Of a stretch of 40,186 nt of DNA, positions 1-10,338 are shown one piece after another. Position numbers and translations under genes: made by a program. Positions within the stretch are counted from its first letter, which is position 1; each line of letters begins with the position of its first letter. The notes under the pieces are model-generated. The model worked only from the letters and a program-made list of their open reading frames with translations, did not search any database and was not told the DNA's origin. The DNA is from Alphaproteobacteria bacterium (GTDB taxonomy: Bacteria; Pseudomonadota; Alphaproteobacteria; DSM-16000; Inquilinaceae), in NCBI GenBank assembly GCA_028281265.1, contig JANQKE010000123.1, positions 1-40,186 on the forward strand, in the 5' to 3' direction.

Positions 1-97
1 GCGTTCAGATGGACTCATCCGAACGCAGATAAGATGATCTAGTTTAAAGAGTTAGAGCATCTTATCTGCGTCCGTTCGGACGCAGGATGCTCTAGAT
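1..97. repeat. Two-hairpin dispersed repeat, copy A
   Basis: The first hairpin has arms at 1-10 and 17-26 (GCGTTCAGAT / ATCCGAACGC, one A-C mismatch) around GGACTC. After an AT-richer linker, the outer stem TAGAGCATC (53-61) / GATGCTCTA (86-94) encloses an inner perfect stem CTGCGTCCG (66-74) / CGGACGCAG (77-85). The same architecture recurs at 102-171, 31581-31674 and 36481-36562. The copy probably starts just outside the window, since the other copies carry extra paired bases before GCGTTC. No coding potential was seen. It resembles the intergenic palindromic repeats common in alphaproteobacterial genomes; its function is unknown. Confidence 0.8.
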
Positions 98-101
98 CAC
101 C

Positions 102-171
102 CTGCGTTCGGACGGACTCATCTGAACGCAGGTTGATCTCCTTCAAAGAGTTGGAGCATCTCATCTTGCTC
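102..171. repeat. Two-hairpin dispersed repeat, copy B
   Basis: This is a tandem partner of copy A in the same orientation. The first hairpin has an 11-bp stem with one G-T wobble (102-112 with 121-131: CTGCGTTCGGA / TCTGAACGCAG) around CGGACTCA. The linker keeps the TCAAAGAGTT and GGAGCATC blocks, but the second hairpin is degenerate, leaving only GAGCA (154-158) / TGCTC (167-171). Confidence 0.75.
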
Positions 172-215
172 TATCGGACGGTGGAGCGCTTCCGCCACCC
201 CGATCGCAGGTATCG

Positions 216-392
216 ATGCTGGAAACCTACGAGATCCTTCTCGCCCTGATGATGGGCCTGCTGGCCGTCATGATCTTCATCCGCGGCCGGGCGAGCGGCC
301 GACTCCGGTTCCGCTTGAGCTACATAGTGATCTGGCTGGCGATCATCGTGCTGCTGGCGATCGGCTATCGCTGGTTCAGCGAGGTCCTGTAA
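216..392 (+). CDS. Small two-helix membrane protein (58 aa)
   Basis: A 58-residue frame starts at ATG 216 and stops at TAA 390. Two hydrophobic segments, about residues 7-22 and 35-50, are separated by a very basic loop (RGRASGRLRFR), which predicts a hairpin membrane protein with the loop in the cytoplasm. It lies just downstream of repeat copies A and B and converges with the ABC permease gene. No family is firmly recognised. The second helix followed by YRW loosely recalls the membrane anchor of alphaproteobacterial retropepsin-like proteases, so a truncated remnant is possible. Codon use is GC-rich like the neighbours. Whether it is expressed is uncertain. Confidence 0.45.
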   Translation: MLETYEILLALMMGLLAVMIFIRGRASGRLRFRLSYIVIWLAIIVLLAIGYRWFSEVL

Positions 393-436
393 CCTGCCGG
401 GGCTCGGCTGCCGGCAGGCGGTGCGGCCGCGCCGCT

Positions 437-1288
437 TCAGACCCGCCAGCGCAGGACACGCCGTTCGACCTGGCCGAGCAGGAAGCTGACCGTCACGCCG
501 AGGACCGACAGGATGGTCACCCCGGCGAACAGCCGTTCCAGGTCGAACAGATATCCGGCCTCGACGATATAGGCACCGACGCCGTAATTGGCGCCCAGCA
601 TCTCGGCGGCCACCAGCAGGATGATGCCGATCGCCAGGCTCACGCGCAGGCCGGACAGGATCCCCGGCATCGCGCCCGGCAGGACGATCTTGCGGACGAT
701 CGACGCCCAGGTGAGGTTGAAGCTCTGCCCCATGCGGATCAGCGTGCGGTCCACATTGTCGACCGCGCCATAGGTGGCGACCACCATCGGGGTGAAGGTG
801 CCCAGGGCGATGAGCGCGTATTTCGAGCCCTCATCGATCCCGAACCAGATCACGAACAGGGGCAGAAGCGCGATCTTGGGGATCGGGAAGATCGCCGCCA
901 CCACCGGCACCAGGCCCGCGCGGACATAGGTGAACAGGCCGATCGCGATCCCGACCATCACCCCGGCGGTGCAGCCCATCGCCGAGCCGACGGCGAAGCG
1001 GGTCAGCGACGGGACCAGGTGGTCCCACAACAGCCCCGTCTCCCACAGCCGGACGAAGGTCGCCAGCACGTCCGACGGGCGCGGCAGGGTAAGGGCGGAG
1101 ATCACACCGGCCCGGGTCCCCCATTCCAGCAGGGCGATGATCACGACGAAGACGATCGGGCCAAGCCAGAACTTGGTCTTCGGCACGAACCCGCCGCCGC
1201 GGAACGGCACCGGCCGCCCGCCCGCCGCCGGTTCCTCCGCCGTCGCGGTCTCGGTCACCGGCGCACCCGGCAGGGCCTGGTCAGACAT
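437..1288 (-). CDS. ABC transporter permease, SsuC/TauC type
   Basis: This is the membrane subunit of an importer of the nitrate/sulfonate/taurine class. The 283-residue protein has a Pro/Ala-rich N-terminal tail of about 35 residues and then about six hydrophobic segments. The cytoplasmic EAA-like loop that docks with the ATPase is visible as IVRKIVLPGAMPGILSGLR in the second half. Its ATG at 1288 overlaps the 3' end of the ATPase gene by 8 nt, so the two are probably translationally coupled. It is the last gene of a four-gene minus-strand operon (SDR, binding protein, ATPase, permease). Family membership is clear; the substrate cannot be read from the sequence. Confidence 0.92.
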   Translation of the reverse strand: MSDQALPGAPVTETATAEEPAAGGRPVPFRGGGFVPKTKFWLGPIVFVVIIALLEWGTRAGVISALTLPRPSDVLATFVRLWETGLLWDHLVPSLTRFAVGSAMGCTAGVMVGIAIGLFTYVRAGLVPVVAAIFPIPKIALLPLFVIWFGIDEGSKYALIALGTFTPMVVATYGAVDNVDRTLIRMGQSFNLTWASIVRKIVLPGAMPGILSGLRVSLAIGIILLVAAEMLGANYGVGAYIVEAGYLFDLERLFAGVTILSVLGVTVSFLLGQVERRVLRWRV

Positions 1289-2048
1289 CCACCAGCTCCT
1301 GGTCGGCGGCCATCGCCTCCTCCCGCATCAGCGACCACAGGTGCCGCTGGATGGCGTCGAGATCCGGGTCGGCGAAGCCGCGTTCGCCCAGCGGCTTGTC
1401 GATCGTCACCTGTTCCCGCACCTGGCCGGGGCGCCGCGACAGGACGACGATGCGGTGGCCCAGCCGCACCGCCTCGGCCAGGTTGTGGGTGACGTAGACG
1501 GCCGTGAACGGGGCCCGGGTCCACAGGCCGATCAGGTCGTCCATCAGCAGCTCGCGGGTCTGGCTGTCGAGTGCGGACAGCGGCTCGTCCATCAGCATCA
1601 CCGCCGGGTTGACCGCCAGCGCCCGGGCGATCGCCACCCGCTGCTTCATCCCGCCGGAGAGTTGCTTGGGCAGGGCCGTGCGGAAGTCCGCGAGCTTGGT
1701 GCGGGCGAGCACGTCGGCGACGATCGCCTCGGCCCTGTCGCCGCCGATCCCGTGATCCTCCAGCACCAGGCTGATATTGCCTTCCACCGTCCGCCAGGGC
1801 AGCAGCGCGAAGTCCTGGAAGATGTAGGTCAGCGGGTTGAGGCTGTCCGAAGGCGGGGTGCCGAGCTGCAGCACCCGGCCGGCGCCCGGCCGCTCCAGCC
1901 CGCCCAGAAAGCGCAGCAGCGTCGATTTCCCGCAGCCCGACGGCCCGATGATGCAGACGATCCGGCCCGACGGCACGTCGAAGGTGATGTCGCGCATCAC
2001 CTCGACGGCCCCGTAGCGGTGGCTGACGGCGTCGAGAGCCAGATCCAT
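1281..2048 (-). CDS. ABC transporter ATP-binding protein, SsuB/TauB type
   Basis: This is the cytoplasmic ATPase that drives the permease encoded directly downstream. The 255-residue protein carries Walker A GPSGCGKS (35-42), a Q-loop around FQDFALLPW, the ABC signature LSGGMKQ (130-136), Walker B VMLMDEP (150-156) and a switch histidine in YVTHNLAEA. Length and motif spacing are normal for the nitrate/sulfonate/taurine subfamily. It lies 71 nt after the binding-protein gene and overlaps the permease gene by 8 nt. Function is certain at family level; the ligand is unknown. Confidence 0.95.
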   Translation of the reverse strand: MDLALDAVSHRYGAVEVMRDITFDVPSGRIVCIIGPSGCGKSTLLRFLGGLERPGAGRVLQLGTPPSDSLNPLTYIFQDFALLPWRTVEGNISLVLEDHGIGGDRAEAIVADVLARTKLADFRTALPKQLSGGMKQRVAIARALAVNPAVMLMDEPLSALDSQTRELLMDDLIGLWTRAPFTAVYVTHNLAEAVRLGHRIVVLSRRPGQVREQVTIDKPLGERGFADPDLDAIQRHLWSLMREEAMAADQELVDV

Positions 2049-2119
2049 GGGCGGTTGCGGGCAGAAGGGACGGGAAGGGTAGGGAGGAGGCCGGCAGCCT
2101 GCCTACGAAACCGAGCCGG

Positions 2120-3136
2120 TTAGCCGATGATCTCGACGTAGCTCGGGTCGACCAGCGTGTCGAAGGTCACGTCCGGGTCGACCAGGTCTTCCGCCTTGAA
2201 CCAGTCGATCTGGTCGCGCACCGATGCGGCGTTGAGGGCCGCGCCGTCGTTGATCCGCATCGCGCCGTTGACGATCGCCGGCCGCGCGCGGTCGTATTCC
2301 CGGTCGGTGTAGACGTATTTGTGGATCAGGCGGACCATCTCCTCCATCCCGTCCTCACCCTGGGTGCGGTCGACCAGTGCTGCGTTGAAGTCCGCCGCCC
2401 CGCGGGAGAAGGCGGTCAGGAAGCTTTGCGTCTTCTCCCGCTCTCTGTCCGCATTGGCGGTGGAGGTGAACACGGTGGTCACCTGATAGTCCGGGATGTA
2501 GTCGGCGACGTCGCCGATGATGTGCACGGCCCCGGCCCCCGCCAGGGGCTTGGCGATGTGCGGGACGATCGACCAGGCGTCGATCTGGCTGGATCTCAGC
2601 GCGCCGATGATGTTGCCGACCGATTGCAGCGGCTGGAAGTCGACCGCCACCCCTTCGGCCGCGGCGATCTTCGAGCCCATATAGTGGAACGACGACCCCG
2701 CCGTGGTCACGCCGAACCGGGCGCCGTCCAGCGCCGCCGGCGCGGTCAGCCCGCCCGCATAGGCTTCGGGGGAGGCGAGGATCTTCTGCCCGTCGATGCC
2801 CGGCTCCTCGGACAGCGCGCCGGCGATCACCCTGGCGGCCCCCCGTTGCGCCAGCGAAATGAGCGCGCCGGAGATGGCGGTGACGGAATAGTCGGTGTCG
2901 CGACTGGCGATCGAGACCGCCATCGGCTGGGCGGCCTGGAAGAACCGCAGCTCGACGTTCAGCCCCGCCTCGGCGAAGTAGCCGCGCTCATAGGCGACGA
3001 AGCTGGCGGCATGGCTGGTGAAGCGCAGCGCGCCGACGACGATGCTCTCTTGCGCGATCGCCGGCTTGGCGATCAGCGGGGCGGCCGCGGCGGCGCCCAG
3101 CACGCCCAGGGTCCGGCGGCGGTTCAGGGTGGTCAT
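2120..3136 (-). CDS. ABC transporter substrate-binding protein, NMT1/SsuA-like
   Basis: This is the periplasmic ligand-binding subunit of the ABC system. The 338-residue protein starts at ATG 3136, chosen because GGGAGGAGAG lies just upstream and an export signal begins at once: residues 1-29 carry an Arg run (NRRRTLG, possibly Tat type), a hydrophobic stretch and an AQ cleavage site. The mature part has the NMT1/ABC-type aliphatic sulfonate fold: YERGYFAEAGLNVEL near the N terminus, then an SGALISLAQRG block. The open frame continues far upstream but overlaps the SDR gene and is not credible there. The substrate is unknown. Confidence 0.9.
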   Translation of the reverse strand: MTTLNRRRTLGVLGAAAAAPLIAKPAIAQESIVVGALRFTSHAASFVAYERGYFAEAGLNVELRFFQAAQPMAVSIASRDTDYSVTAISGALISLAQRGAARVIAGALSEEPGIDGQKILASPEAYAGGLTAPAALDGARFGVTTAGSSFHYMGSKIAAAEGVAVDFQPLQSVGNIIGALRSSQIDAWSIVPHIAKPLAGAGAVHIIGDVADYIPDYQVTTVFTSTANADREREKTQSFLTAFSRGAADFNAALVDRTQGEDGMEEMVRLIHKYVYTDREYDRARPAIVNGAMRINDGAALNAASVRDQIDWFKAEDLVDPDVTFDTLVDPSYVEIIG

Positions 3137-3243
3137 GATCTCTCCTCCCTTGCGGTTCTTGTCGGTCGGGACCGGCCGGCAGCACGGTACCGTTTGCCAC
3201 GACAACCATAGCGGCCCGGGCCCGACAGGCCAGCCCGCTCGCG

Positions 3244-4062
<819 letters not shown>

Positions 4063-4225
4063 GGGGGCTTCCTTCCCTTGGATGGTTGCTTGTCGGCCGA
4101 GGATCGCCTCGACCGGTTTGCCACGCATGAAGCACGCGGCCCGCGTCCGGGGCAAGGCGGCAGGCCGGCCGCCGGTGCTTCCCCCCTTCCGCTCGGTCTG
4201 CGCACCGGCTAGACAGCAGCCGCCA

Positions 4226-4244
4226 GGCCACCGGTTCGGTGGCC
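4226..4244. promoter_or_regulatory. 8-bp inverted repeat between divergent operons
   Basis: GGCCACCG / CGGTGGCC around a GTT centre lies between the start of the minus-strand SDR/ABC operon (4062) and dctQ (4281). The position suits an operator shared by the divergent units or a leader hairpin of dctQ. It covers the alternative GTG start of dctQ at 4239, which favours ATG 4281. No regulator gene is adjacent. Confidence 0.35.
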
Positions 4245-4280
4245 GAACCATCCGTCCCCGCCGCACCATCAAGGCCGGCC

Positions 4281-4865
4281 ATGACACGCAGCGCTGCCTC
4301 ACCCGACCATGCGTTCGACCGGGTCGAACGTGGGCTGCTGGTCGTCACCGGTGCGGTGGCGATCGGGGGCGGGCTGGTGCTGACGGCGATCCTGGTCATG
4401 GTGGTCGGCAGCATCACCGGCCGGGAGCTCGGTGGCCTGTCCTGGATCCGGGGCATCGACGCGCTGGACTGGATCGGCCCGGTGCGCGGCGATTTCGAGC
4501 TGGTCGAGGTCGGCTGCGCGATCGCGGTCTTCAGCTTCCTGCCCTATTGCCAGATGGTCCGTGGCAACGTGACCGTGGACTTCTTCGTCCACAACGCTCC
4601 GCCCCGGGTGAAGGCCGCCTTGGCGGCACTGGGCAATCTCGCCTTCACCGCGGTGGCGCTGCTGATCGCCTGGCAGCTCACCAACGCGCTGGTCGAGAAG
4701 TCGACCGCCAGTTGGGTCGAGACCTCGATGATCCTGCAGATGCCGGTGTGGTGGGGCTATGTGCCGGCGGTGGCGAGCCTGGCGCTGCTGGTGGCGGTGT
4801 GCGCGTTCACCGTCGTCCGCTCGGTCCGCGAAGCCCTCGGCCCCGGTGAGCCGAGCCTGTCGTGA
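4281..4865 (+). CDS. dctQ: TRAP transporter small permease (DctQ)
   Basis: This is the small membrane subunit of a tripartite ATP-independent periplasmic transporter, which uses an ion gradient to import carboxylates or related solutes. The 194-residue protein has four hydrophobic segments, and the second half keeps the DctQ pattern GNVTVDFF...PPRVKAAL. ATG 4281 is preferred; a GTG at 4239 would add 14 residues but lies inside an inverted repeat. dctM follows after 52 nt. No dctP lies in this part of the window, so the partner binding protein must be encoded elsewhere. Confidence 0.85.
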   Translation: MTRSAASPDHAFDRVERGLLVVTGAVAIGGGLVLTAILVMVVGSITGRELGGLSWIRGIDALDWIGPVRGDFELVEVGCAIAVFSFLPYCQMVRGNVTVDFFVHNAPPRVKAALAALGNLAFTAVALLIAWQLTNALVEKSTASWVETSMILQMPVWWGYVPAVASLALLVAVCAFTVVRSVREALGPGEPSLS

Positions 4866-4917
4866 CTCCACCCATGTGCGTTCCCGCCGATCGCCCGTCC
4901 GATCGAGGATCTTGCCG

Positions 4918-6237
4918 ATGACCGGCATCGAGATGGGCCTGGTCGCGTTCGCGGTTCTCCTGGTCCTGCTGGCCATCCGCATCCCCATCGGGGTGGCGAT
5001 GCTGCTGGTCGGGATCGGCGGCTATGTGGTGATCCGGGATTGGACGCCGCTGTTGTTCTATCTGAAGAACAACACGTTCAGCCAGTTCTCCAGCTACTCG
5101 CTGTCGATCATCCCGCTGTTCCTGCTGATGGGGCAGTTCGCCACCAAGGCCGGGTTGTCGCGCGCCCTGTTCCAGGCGGCGGCGGCCTTTCTCGGCCACC
5201 GCCGCGGCGGGGTGGCGATGGCTTCGGTCGGGGCCTGTGCGGGCTTCGGGGCGATCTGCGGGTCGTCCCTGGCGACGGCCGCCACCATGGCCCAGGTGGC
5301 GTTGCCGGAGATGCGGCGGCTCAACTATTCCGGGGCGCTGTCGACGGGATCGCTGGCCGCCGGCGGGACCTTGGGCATTCTCATCCCGCCCTCGGTCATC
5401 CTGGTGATCTACGCCATTCTGACCGAGCAGAACATCGCCAAGATGTTCGTGGCCGCCTTCATCCCCGGCATCCTGGCGGCGATCGGCTACATGGTCGCGA
5501 TCGCGATCTACGTCCGGGTGAAGCCCGGGGCCGGCCCCGCCGCCGACCGCACCGGCTGGGCGGAGCGCTGGCAGGCCGTCCTCGGCGTCTGGCCGGTGCT
5601 GCTGATCTTCGCGCTTGTGATCGGCGGCATCTATGCCGGCTGGTTCACCCCGACCGAGGGCGCGGCGGTGGGCGCGTTCGGCACCGGCATCCTGGCGGTG
5701 ACCAAGGGCGGCATGCGCTGGAGGGGCTTCGTCGAGTGCCTCAAAGGGACCGCCGAGGCGACGGCGATGATCTTCCTGATCGTCCTGGGTGCTGCGATGT
5801 TCAACAGCTTCCTCGCCCTGACCCAGCTCCCCCAGCTCGCCGCCACCGCGATCGGGGAGAGCGGCTGGCCGCCCTATATGGTGCTGGCGGTGATGCTGCT
5901 GGCCTATCTGATCCTGGGCTGCGTGATGGATTCGCTCAGCATGATCCTGTTGACGATCCCGATCTTCTTCCCGGTGGTCATGGCGCTCGATTTCGGCCTG
6001 TCGCCGGAGGAAACGGCGATCTGGTTCGGCATCATCGCGCTGATCGTGGTCGAGGTCGGGCTGATCACCCCGCCCGTCGGCATGAACGTCTTCATCATCA
6101 ACTCGATGGCCCGCACGGTGCCGATGCTGGAGAGCTTCAAGGGCGTGCTGCCGTTCCTGGCCACCGACATCGTCCGGGTGGTGATCCTGATCGCGTTTCC
6201 GGTGATCACCTTGGGGCTGGTGCGGCTGCTCTACTGA
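4918..6237 (+). CDS. dctM: TRAP transporter large permease (DctM)
   Basis: This is the ion-coupled transport subunit that pairs with the preceding DctQ. The 439-residue protein has about 12 to 13 hydrophobic segments and typical family blocks: MLLVGIGGYVVI, SIIPLFLLMGQFATKAGLS, a GSSLATAATMAQVALPEM loop, GTLGILIPPSV, and a C-terminal GLITPPVGMNVFIINS. ATG 4918 begins the family-type N terminus and has GAGG about 10 nt upstream; the open frame continues upstream only into dctQ. A GC-rich hairpin follows the stop codon. Confidence 0.93.
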   Translation: MTGIEMGLVAFAVLLVLLAIRIPIGVAMLLVGIGGYVVIRDWTPLLFYLKNNTFSQFSSYSLSIIPLFLLMGQFATKAGLSRALFQAAAAFLGHRRGGVAMASVGACAGFGAICGSSLATAATMAQVALPEMRRLNYSGALSTGSLAAGGTLGILIPPSVILVIYAILTEQNIAKMFVAAFIPGILAAIGYMVAIAIYVRVKPGAGPAADRTGWAERWQAVLGVWPVLLIFALVIGGIYAGWFTPTEGAAVGAFGTGILAVTKGGMRWRGFVECLKGTAEATAMIFLIVLGAAMFNSFLALTQLPQLAATAIGESGWPPYMVLAVMLLAYLILGCVMDSLSMILLTIPIFFPVVMALDFGLSPEETAIWFGIIALIVVEVGLITPPVGMNVFIINSMARTVPMLESFKGVLPFLATDIVRVVILIAFPVITLGLVRLLY

Positions 6238-6243
6238 GGCATC

Positions 6244-6263
6244 GCCGCCCGGGCTCGGGCGGC
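6244..6263 (+). terminator. GC-rich hairpin after dctM
   Basis: A perfect 8-bp stem GCCGCCCG / CGGGCGGC with a 4-nt loop starts 7 nt after the dctM stop. It has no T run, so it may act only as an mRNA 3' stabiliser or weak terminator. Confidence 0.4.
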
Positions 6264-6288
6264 GGACGCCACCGCCCCCCCGACGACG

Positions 6289-6318
6289 AAAAAGGGCCGA
6301 TGGCGGTGCCATCGGCCC
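6289..6318 (-). terminator. Intrinsic terminator of secB
   Basis: A perfect 11-bp stem GGGCCGATGGC / GCCATCGGCCC (6294-6304 and 6308-6318) with a 3-nt loop. Read on the minus strand it is followed at once by TTTTTCGTCG, a classic Rho-independent terminator placed 66 nt after the secB stop. On the plus strand it could also help end dctQM transcription, but no T run follows there. Confidence 0.8.
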
Positions 6319-6383
6319 TGATTGCGGCGGTGAGCCCGCAGCCGGTCCGCGGCCGGAGAGCGCGGCCGGCCCGGCTCGGGGCC

Positions 6384-6926
6384 TCAGGCGGTGCCGGCCG
6401 CCGGGGCGTCGACGGTGCCGGCTTGCGCCTGCTGCCGTTCGCGGATGGCGGTCAACTGCCGCCGGAACATGTCGGCGAAGTCGATCGGCTGGACCAGCAG
6501 CGGCGGATAGCCGCCGTTGCGGGTCGCCTCGGCGATCACCGCCCGGGCGAACGGGAACATCAGCCGCGGTGCTTCGATCAGCAGCAGCGGGCCGACCGCT
6601 TGCTGCGGGGTGTTCTCGCCCAGTTGGACCAGGCCGCCATAGCTCAGCTCGAACAGGAAGTTCACCTTGTCGTCCGCGCCCTTGGCCTCCCCCTTGACGG
6701 TCAGGATGACCTCGTAGGTGCGGTCGTCGATCTTGTTGGTCCGCACGTCGACATTGACCTGCACCTTCGGTGCGGCCGCCCCGCCGCGCAGGCTTTCCGG
6801 CGCGTTCGGGTTCTCGAACGACAGATCCTTGACGTATTGGGCGATGATGTTGATCGGCGGGATCGGCTGTCGAGCGGCGGCGGCGGCATCGCCGCCCGGC
6901 ATCGGGGTGTTGGCGTTATCGGACAT
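6384..6926 (-). CDS. secB: Protein-export chaperone SecB
   Basis: A cytosolic tetrameric chaperone that keeps precursors unfolded and delivers them to SecA. The 180-residue protein has the SecB core (about 20-160): PPINIIAQYVKDLSFENPNA, a TYEVILTVKGEA strand, the FELSYGGLVQL block and EAPRLMFPFAR, which includes the SecA-contact region. The N-terminal 20 and C-terminal 20 residues are Ala/Pro-rich and variable. A strong terminator follows. fxsA lies upstream on the same strand after 261 nt, so secB probably has its own promoter. Confidence 0.97.
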   Translation of the reverse strand: MSDNANTPMPGGDAAAAARQPIPPINIIAQYVKDLSFENPNAPESLRGGAAAPKVQVNVDVRTNKIDDRTYEVILTVKGEAKGADDKVNFLFELSYGGLVQLGENTPQQAVGPLLLIEAPRLMFPFARAVIAEATRNGGYPPLLVQPIDFADMFRRQLTAIRERQQAQAGTVDAPAAGTA

Positions 6927-7187
6927 CTACAGGATGACTCCCAAAGGACTACCATTGGCGGAGCGACGCCAGGTGGCGGTCGCCCCCGGGCCGGCTGAAC
7001 AACGGACGCGGTCGGGCGGCGGCCGAGACGGCGCCGACGGCCTGCGCTCGGCGACGGGTACAAGCGGGTGCGGTCGCGACGCGCCCGGGCGGTCGGATCG
7101 TCGAGCCGCTGGCTAGCACAGGCCCAAGGGCCGAACAACCTGCCGTCGCACCGGTCGGGTGTGGTGCGGATCGGTGGTGCGCAACCG

Positions 7188-7784
7188 TCAGGTCCGTCCG
7201 GGGCTGTCGCCGGCGCCCGAGCCCGGCCGACGGCCCCAGCGGGACTCGTCCACGGGCGGTGTGTCGGGGTCGATCGCCGGCGGCTCCCCCTCCCCGCCCC
7301 GACCGGGCCGATCCTCGGCGACCGTATAGTCTGCGTCGATGGTGTCGCCGGGCGTCCCCGTCCGGCCGCCCGGCCCCGGGGATCCCGGGCCGCCTCGGAA
7401 GGACGCGCCCATGCTCATCCGGACGGTGCCGCGGCGCTTGAGATATTCCCAGCCGTGGAAGCCGATCCATCCCCGCACCGGCGGGATCAGCAGCAAGAAC
7501 CCGATCGCATCGGTCAGGAATCCCGGGGTCATCAGCAGGGCCCCGGCGATCACCAGGCAGATCCCGTCGAACAGTTGCCGGACCGGCGGTTGGTTGCGGG
7601 CCATGGCGGCACGGGTCTCGCTGATCACCTGCAGGCCCTGGATGCGGATGACCACCGCGCCGATCGCCGCCGTCGCGACGATCCCGAACAGGGTCCAGGC
7701 CAGGCCGATCAGCCCGCCGAGCTGGATGAAGATCACGATCTCCAGGATCGGGATCACGATCAGCATCAGAAACAAGACGCCCAT
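7188..7784 (-). CDS. fxsA: FxsA family membrane protein
   Basis: An inner-membrane protein of the FxsA (suppressor of F exclusion of phage T7) family, biochemical role not known. The 198-residue protein has three to four hydrophobic helices in the first 115 residues with the family core PILEIVIFIQLGGLIGLAWTL, the GAVVIRIQGL block and LMTPGFLTDAIGFLLLIPPVR. After the last helix comes a Gly/Asp-rich cytoplasmic tail of about 70 residues that is not conserved. It is transcribed divergently from the Tim44-domain gene; the secB, fxsA and Tim44 neighbourhood is common in Alphaproteobacteria. Confidence 0.9.
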   Translation of the reverse strand: MGVLFLMLIVIPILEIVIFIQLGGLIGLAWTLFGIVATAAIGAVVIRIQGLQVISETRAAMARNQPPVRQLFDGICLVIAGALLMTPGFLTDAIGFLLLIPPVRGWIGFHGWEYLKRRGTVRMSMGASFRGGPGSPGPGGRTGTPGDTIDADYTVAEDRPGRGGEGEPPAIDPDTPPVDESRWGRRPGSGAGDSPGRT

Positions 7785-7977
7785 GGGGTTTTCCTTGCCG
7801 TTGCGCCGGGCTTTGCCTATCTAGCTCCCCAGGACCGGTCCTTAGACCGGCCTCCCCATTCGGGACGGGACTGCCGACCGCCGATGGTCGTGCACAGCTC
7901 CGCCCCGGCGGGATCCGGTCCGGCCCACCGGTGCGGGCAGTCCCCTTCCGAGGGGCCGGGCACTTACCACCTGCGTG

Positions 7978-8706
7978 ATGGGCGGTGTTTTGCAAGGCAT
8001 CTTCGACATTCTCATTCTGGCGGTGATCGCCGCGTTCCTCGCTTACCGTCTGTATTCGACCCTCGGCAAGCGCACCGGACACGAGCCGCCGCCCAACAGC
8101 TACCGGCAGGGGGAGACCGCTTCGCAGGACGGCGAGCCCGCGCCGGACAATGTGGTCACCCTGCCGCACAGCGATCGCCGTGGCCAGGAGCTGCCGCAAT
8201 CCTCCCTGTCGGCGGGTCTCACCCAGGTCAAGGTGGCCGATCCTTCGTTCGACCAGCGGGGGTTCCTGCAGGGTGCGCAAGGCGCTTTCGGCATGATCGT
8301 CGACGCCTTCGCCCGGGGCGATACCGCAGCGCTGCGACCGCTGCTGAGCGATGAGCTGTACGACGAGTTCTCCTCGGCGATCCGGGAGCGGATGGACGCC
8401 GGCGAGGTGTTCGAGCACGTCATCGAGGATATGCGCGACGTCCGCCTCACGGACGCCAGGATGGACGGCCGCACGGCGATCGTGACGGTGCGGTTCACGT
8501 CGGCCCAGCGGATGTCGACCCGGGACAGCGCGGGCGATCTGCTCGACGGTGATCCCGGTGAGGTGATGGAGGTCGTCGACCTGTGGACCTTCGCCCGCAA
8601 CACCCGGTCGGCCGACCCGACCTGGACGCTTGTGGCGACCGACACGCCGGACGGCGATGACGCCGACGCCGACGGGCGCGATGACAGCGCGCCTACGGTG
8701 CACTGA
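7978..8706 (+). CDS. Tim44/TimA-domain putative adaptor protein
   Basis: A bacterial relative of mitochondrial Tim44, 242 residues from ATG 7978 (a GTG at 7975 would add one). It has a single N-terminal hydrophobic segment (about 6-22, FDILILAVIAAFLAYRLY), a flexible Pro/Asp-rich linker, and a C-terminal Tim44-like domain from about residue 85: FLQGAQGAFGMIVDAFARGDTAALRPLLSDELYDEF, ending with the VVDLWTFAR block. A membrane-anchored adaptor role is inferred from homology. It is divergent from fxsA and 216 nt ahead of miaB. Confidence 0.88.
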   Translation: MGGVLQGIFDILILAVIAAFLAYRLYSTLGKRTGHEPPPNSYRQGETASQDGEPAPDNVVTLPHSDRRGQELPQSSLSAGLTQVKVADPSFDQRGFLQGAQGAFGMIVDAFARGDTAALRPLLSDELYDEFSSAIRERMDAGEVFEHVIEDMRDVRLTDARMDGRTAIVTVRFTSAQRMSTRDSAGDLLDGDPGEVMEVVDLWTFARNTRSADPTWTLVATDTPDGDDADADGRDDSAPTVH

Positions 8707-8922
8707 CCGGCGGCGGCGCCCCCTCGTGACCGATGCCATGACCGACGCCATGATCGGCCTGTGCGTGGTGCCGGGGATCGGCGCCGGCCCGGCTGCCCGG
8801 ACGGCCGGTCGATCCCGACCGGCAGCCCGAGCGTTCGTTCGGCCGACGCGCTTTCCGACCGGCCCGGCCGGTCTTGTGGCGGGCCGCCCCGGCCCGGCCC
8901 TGGTCCCCGATAGAGGCATCCG

Positions 8923-10334
<1,412 letters not shown>

Positions 10335-10338
<4 letters not shown>

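Noticed and set aside
1-180. Possible CRISPR repeats because of tandem similar units
   Set aside because: There are only two units of about 100 bases with internal hairpins, no spacers and no cas genes. Single copies elsewhere show it is a dispersed intergenic repeat.
8707-8922. Short open frames between the Tim44 gene and miaB
   Set aside because: They are Arg/Pro-rich shifted frames without ribosome-binding sites or homology. The region is treated as a non-coding leader.
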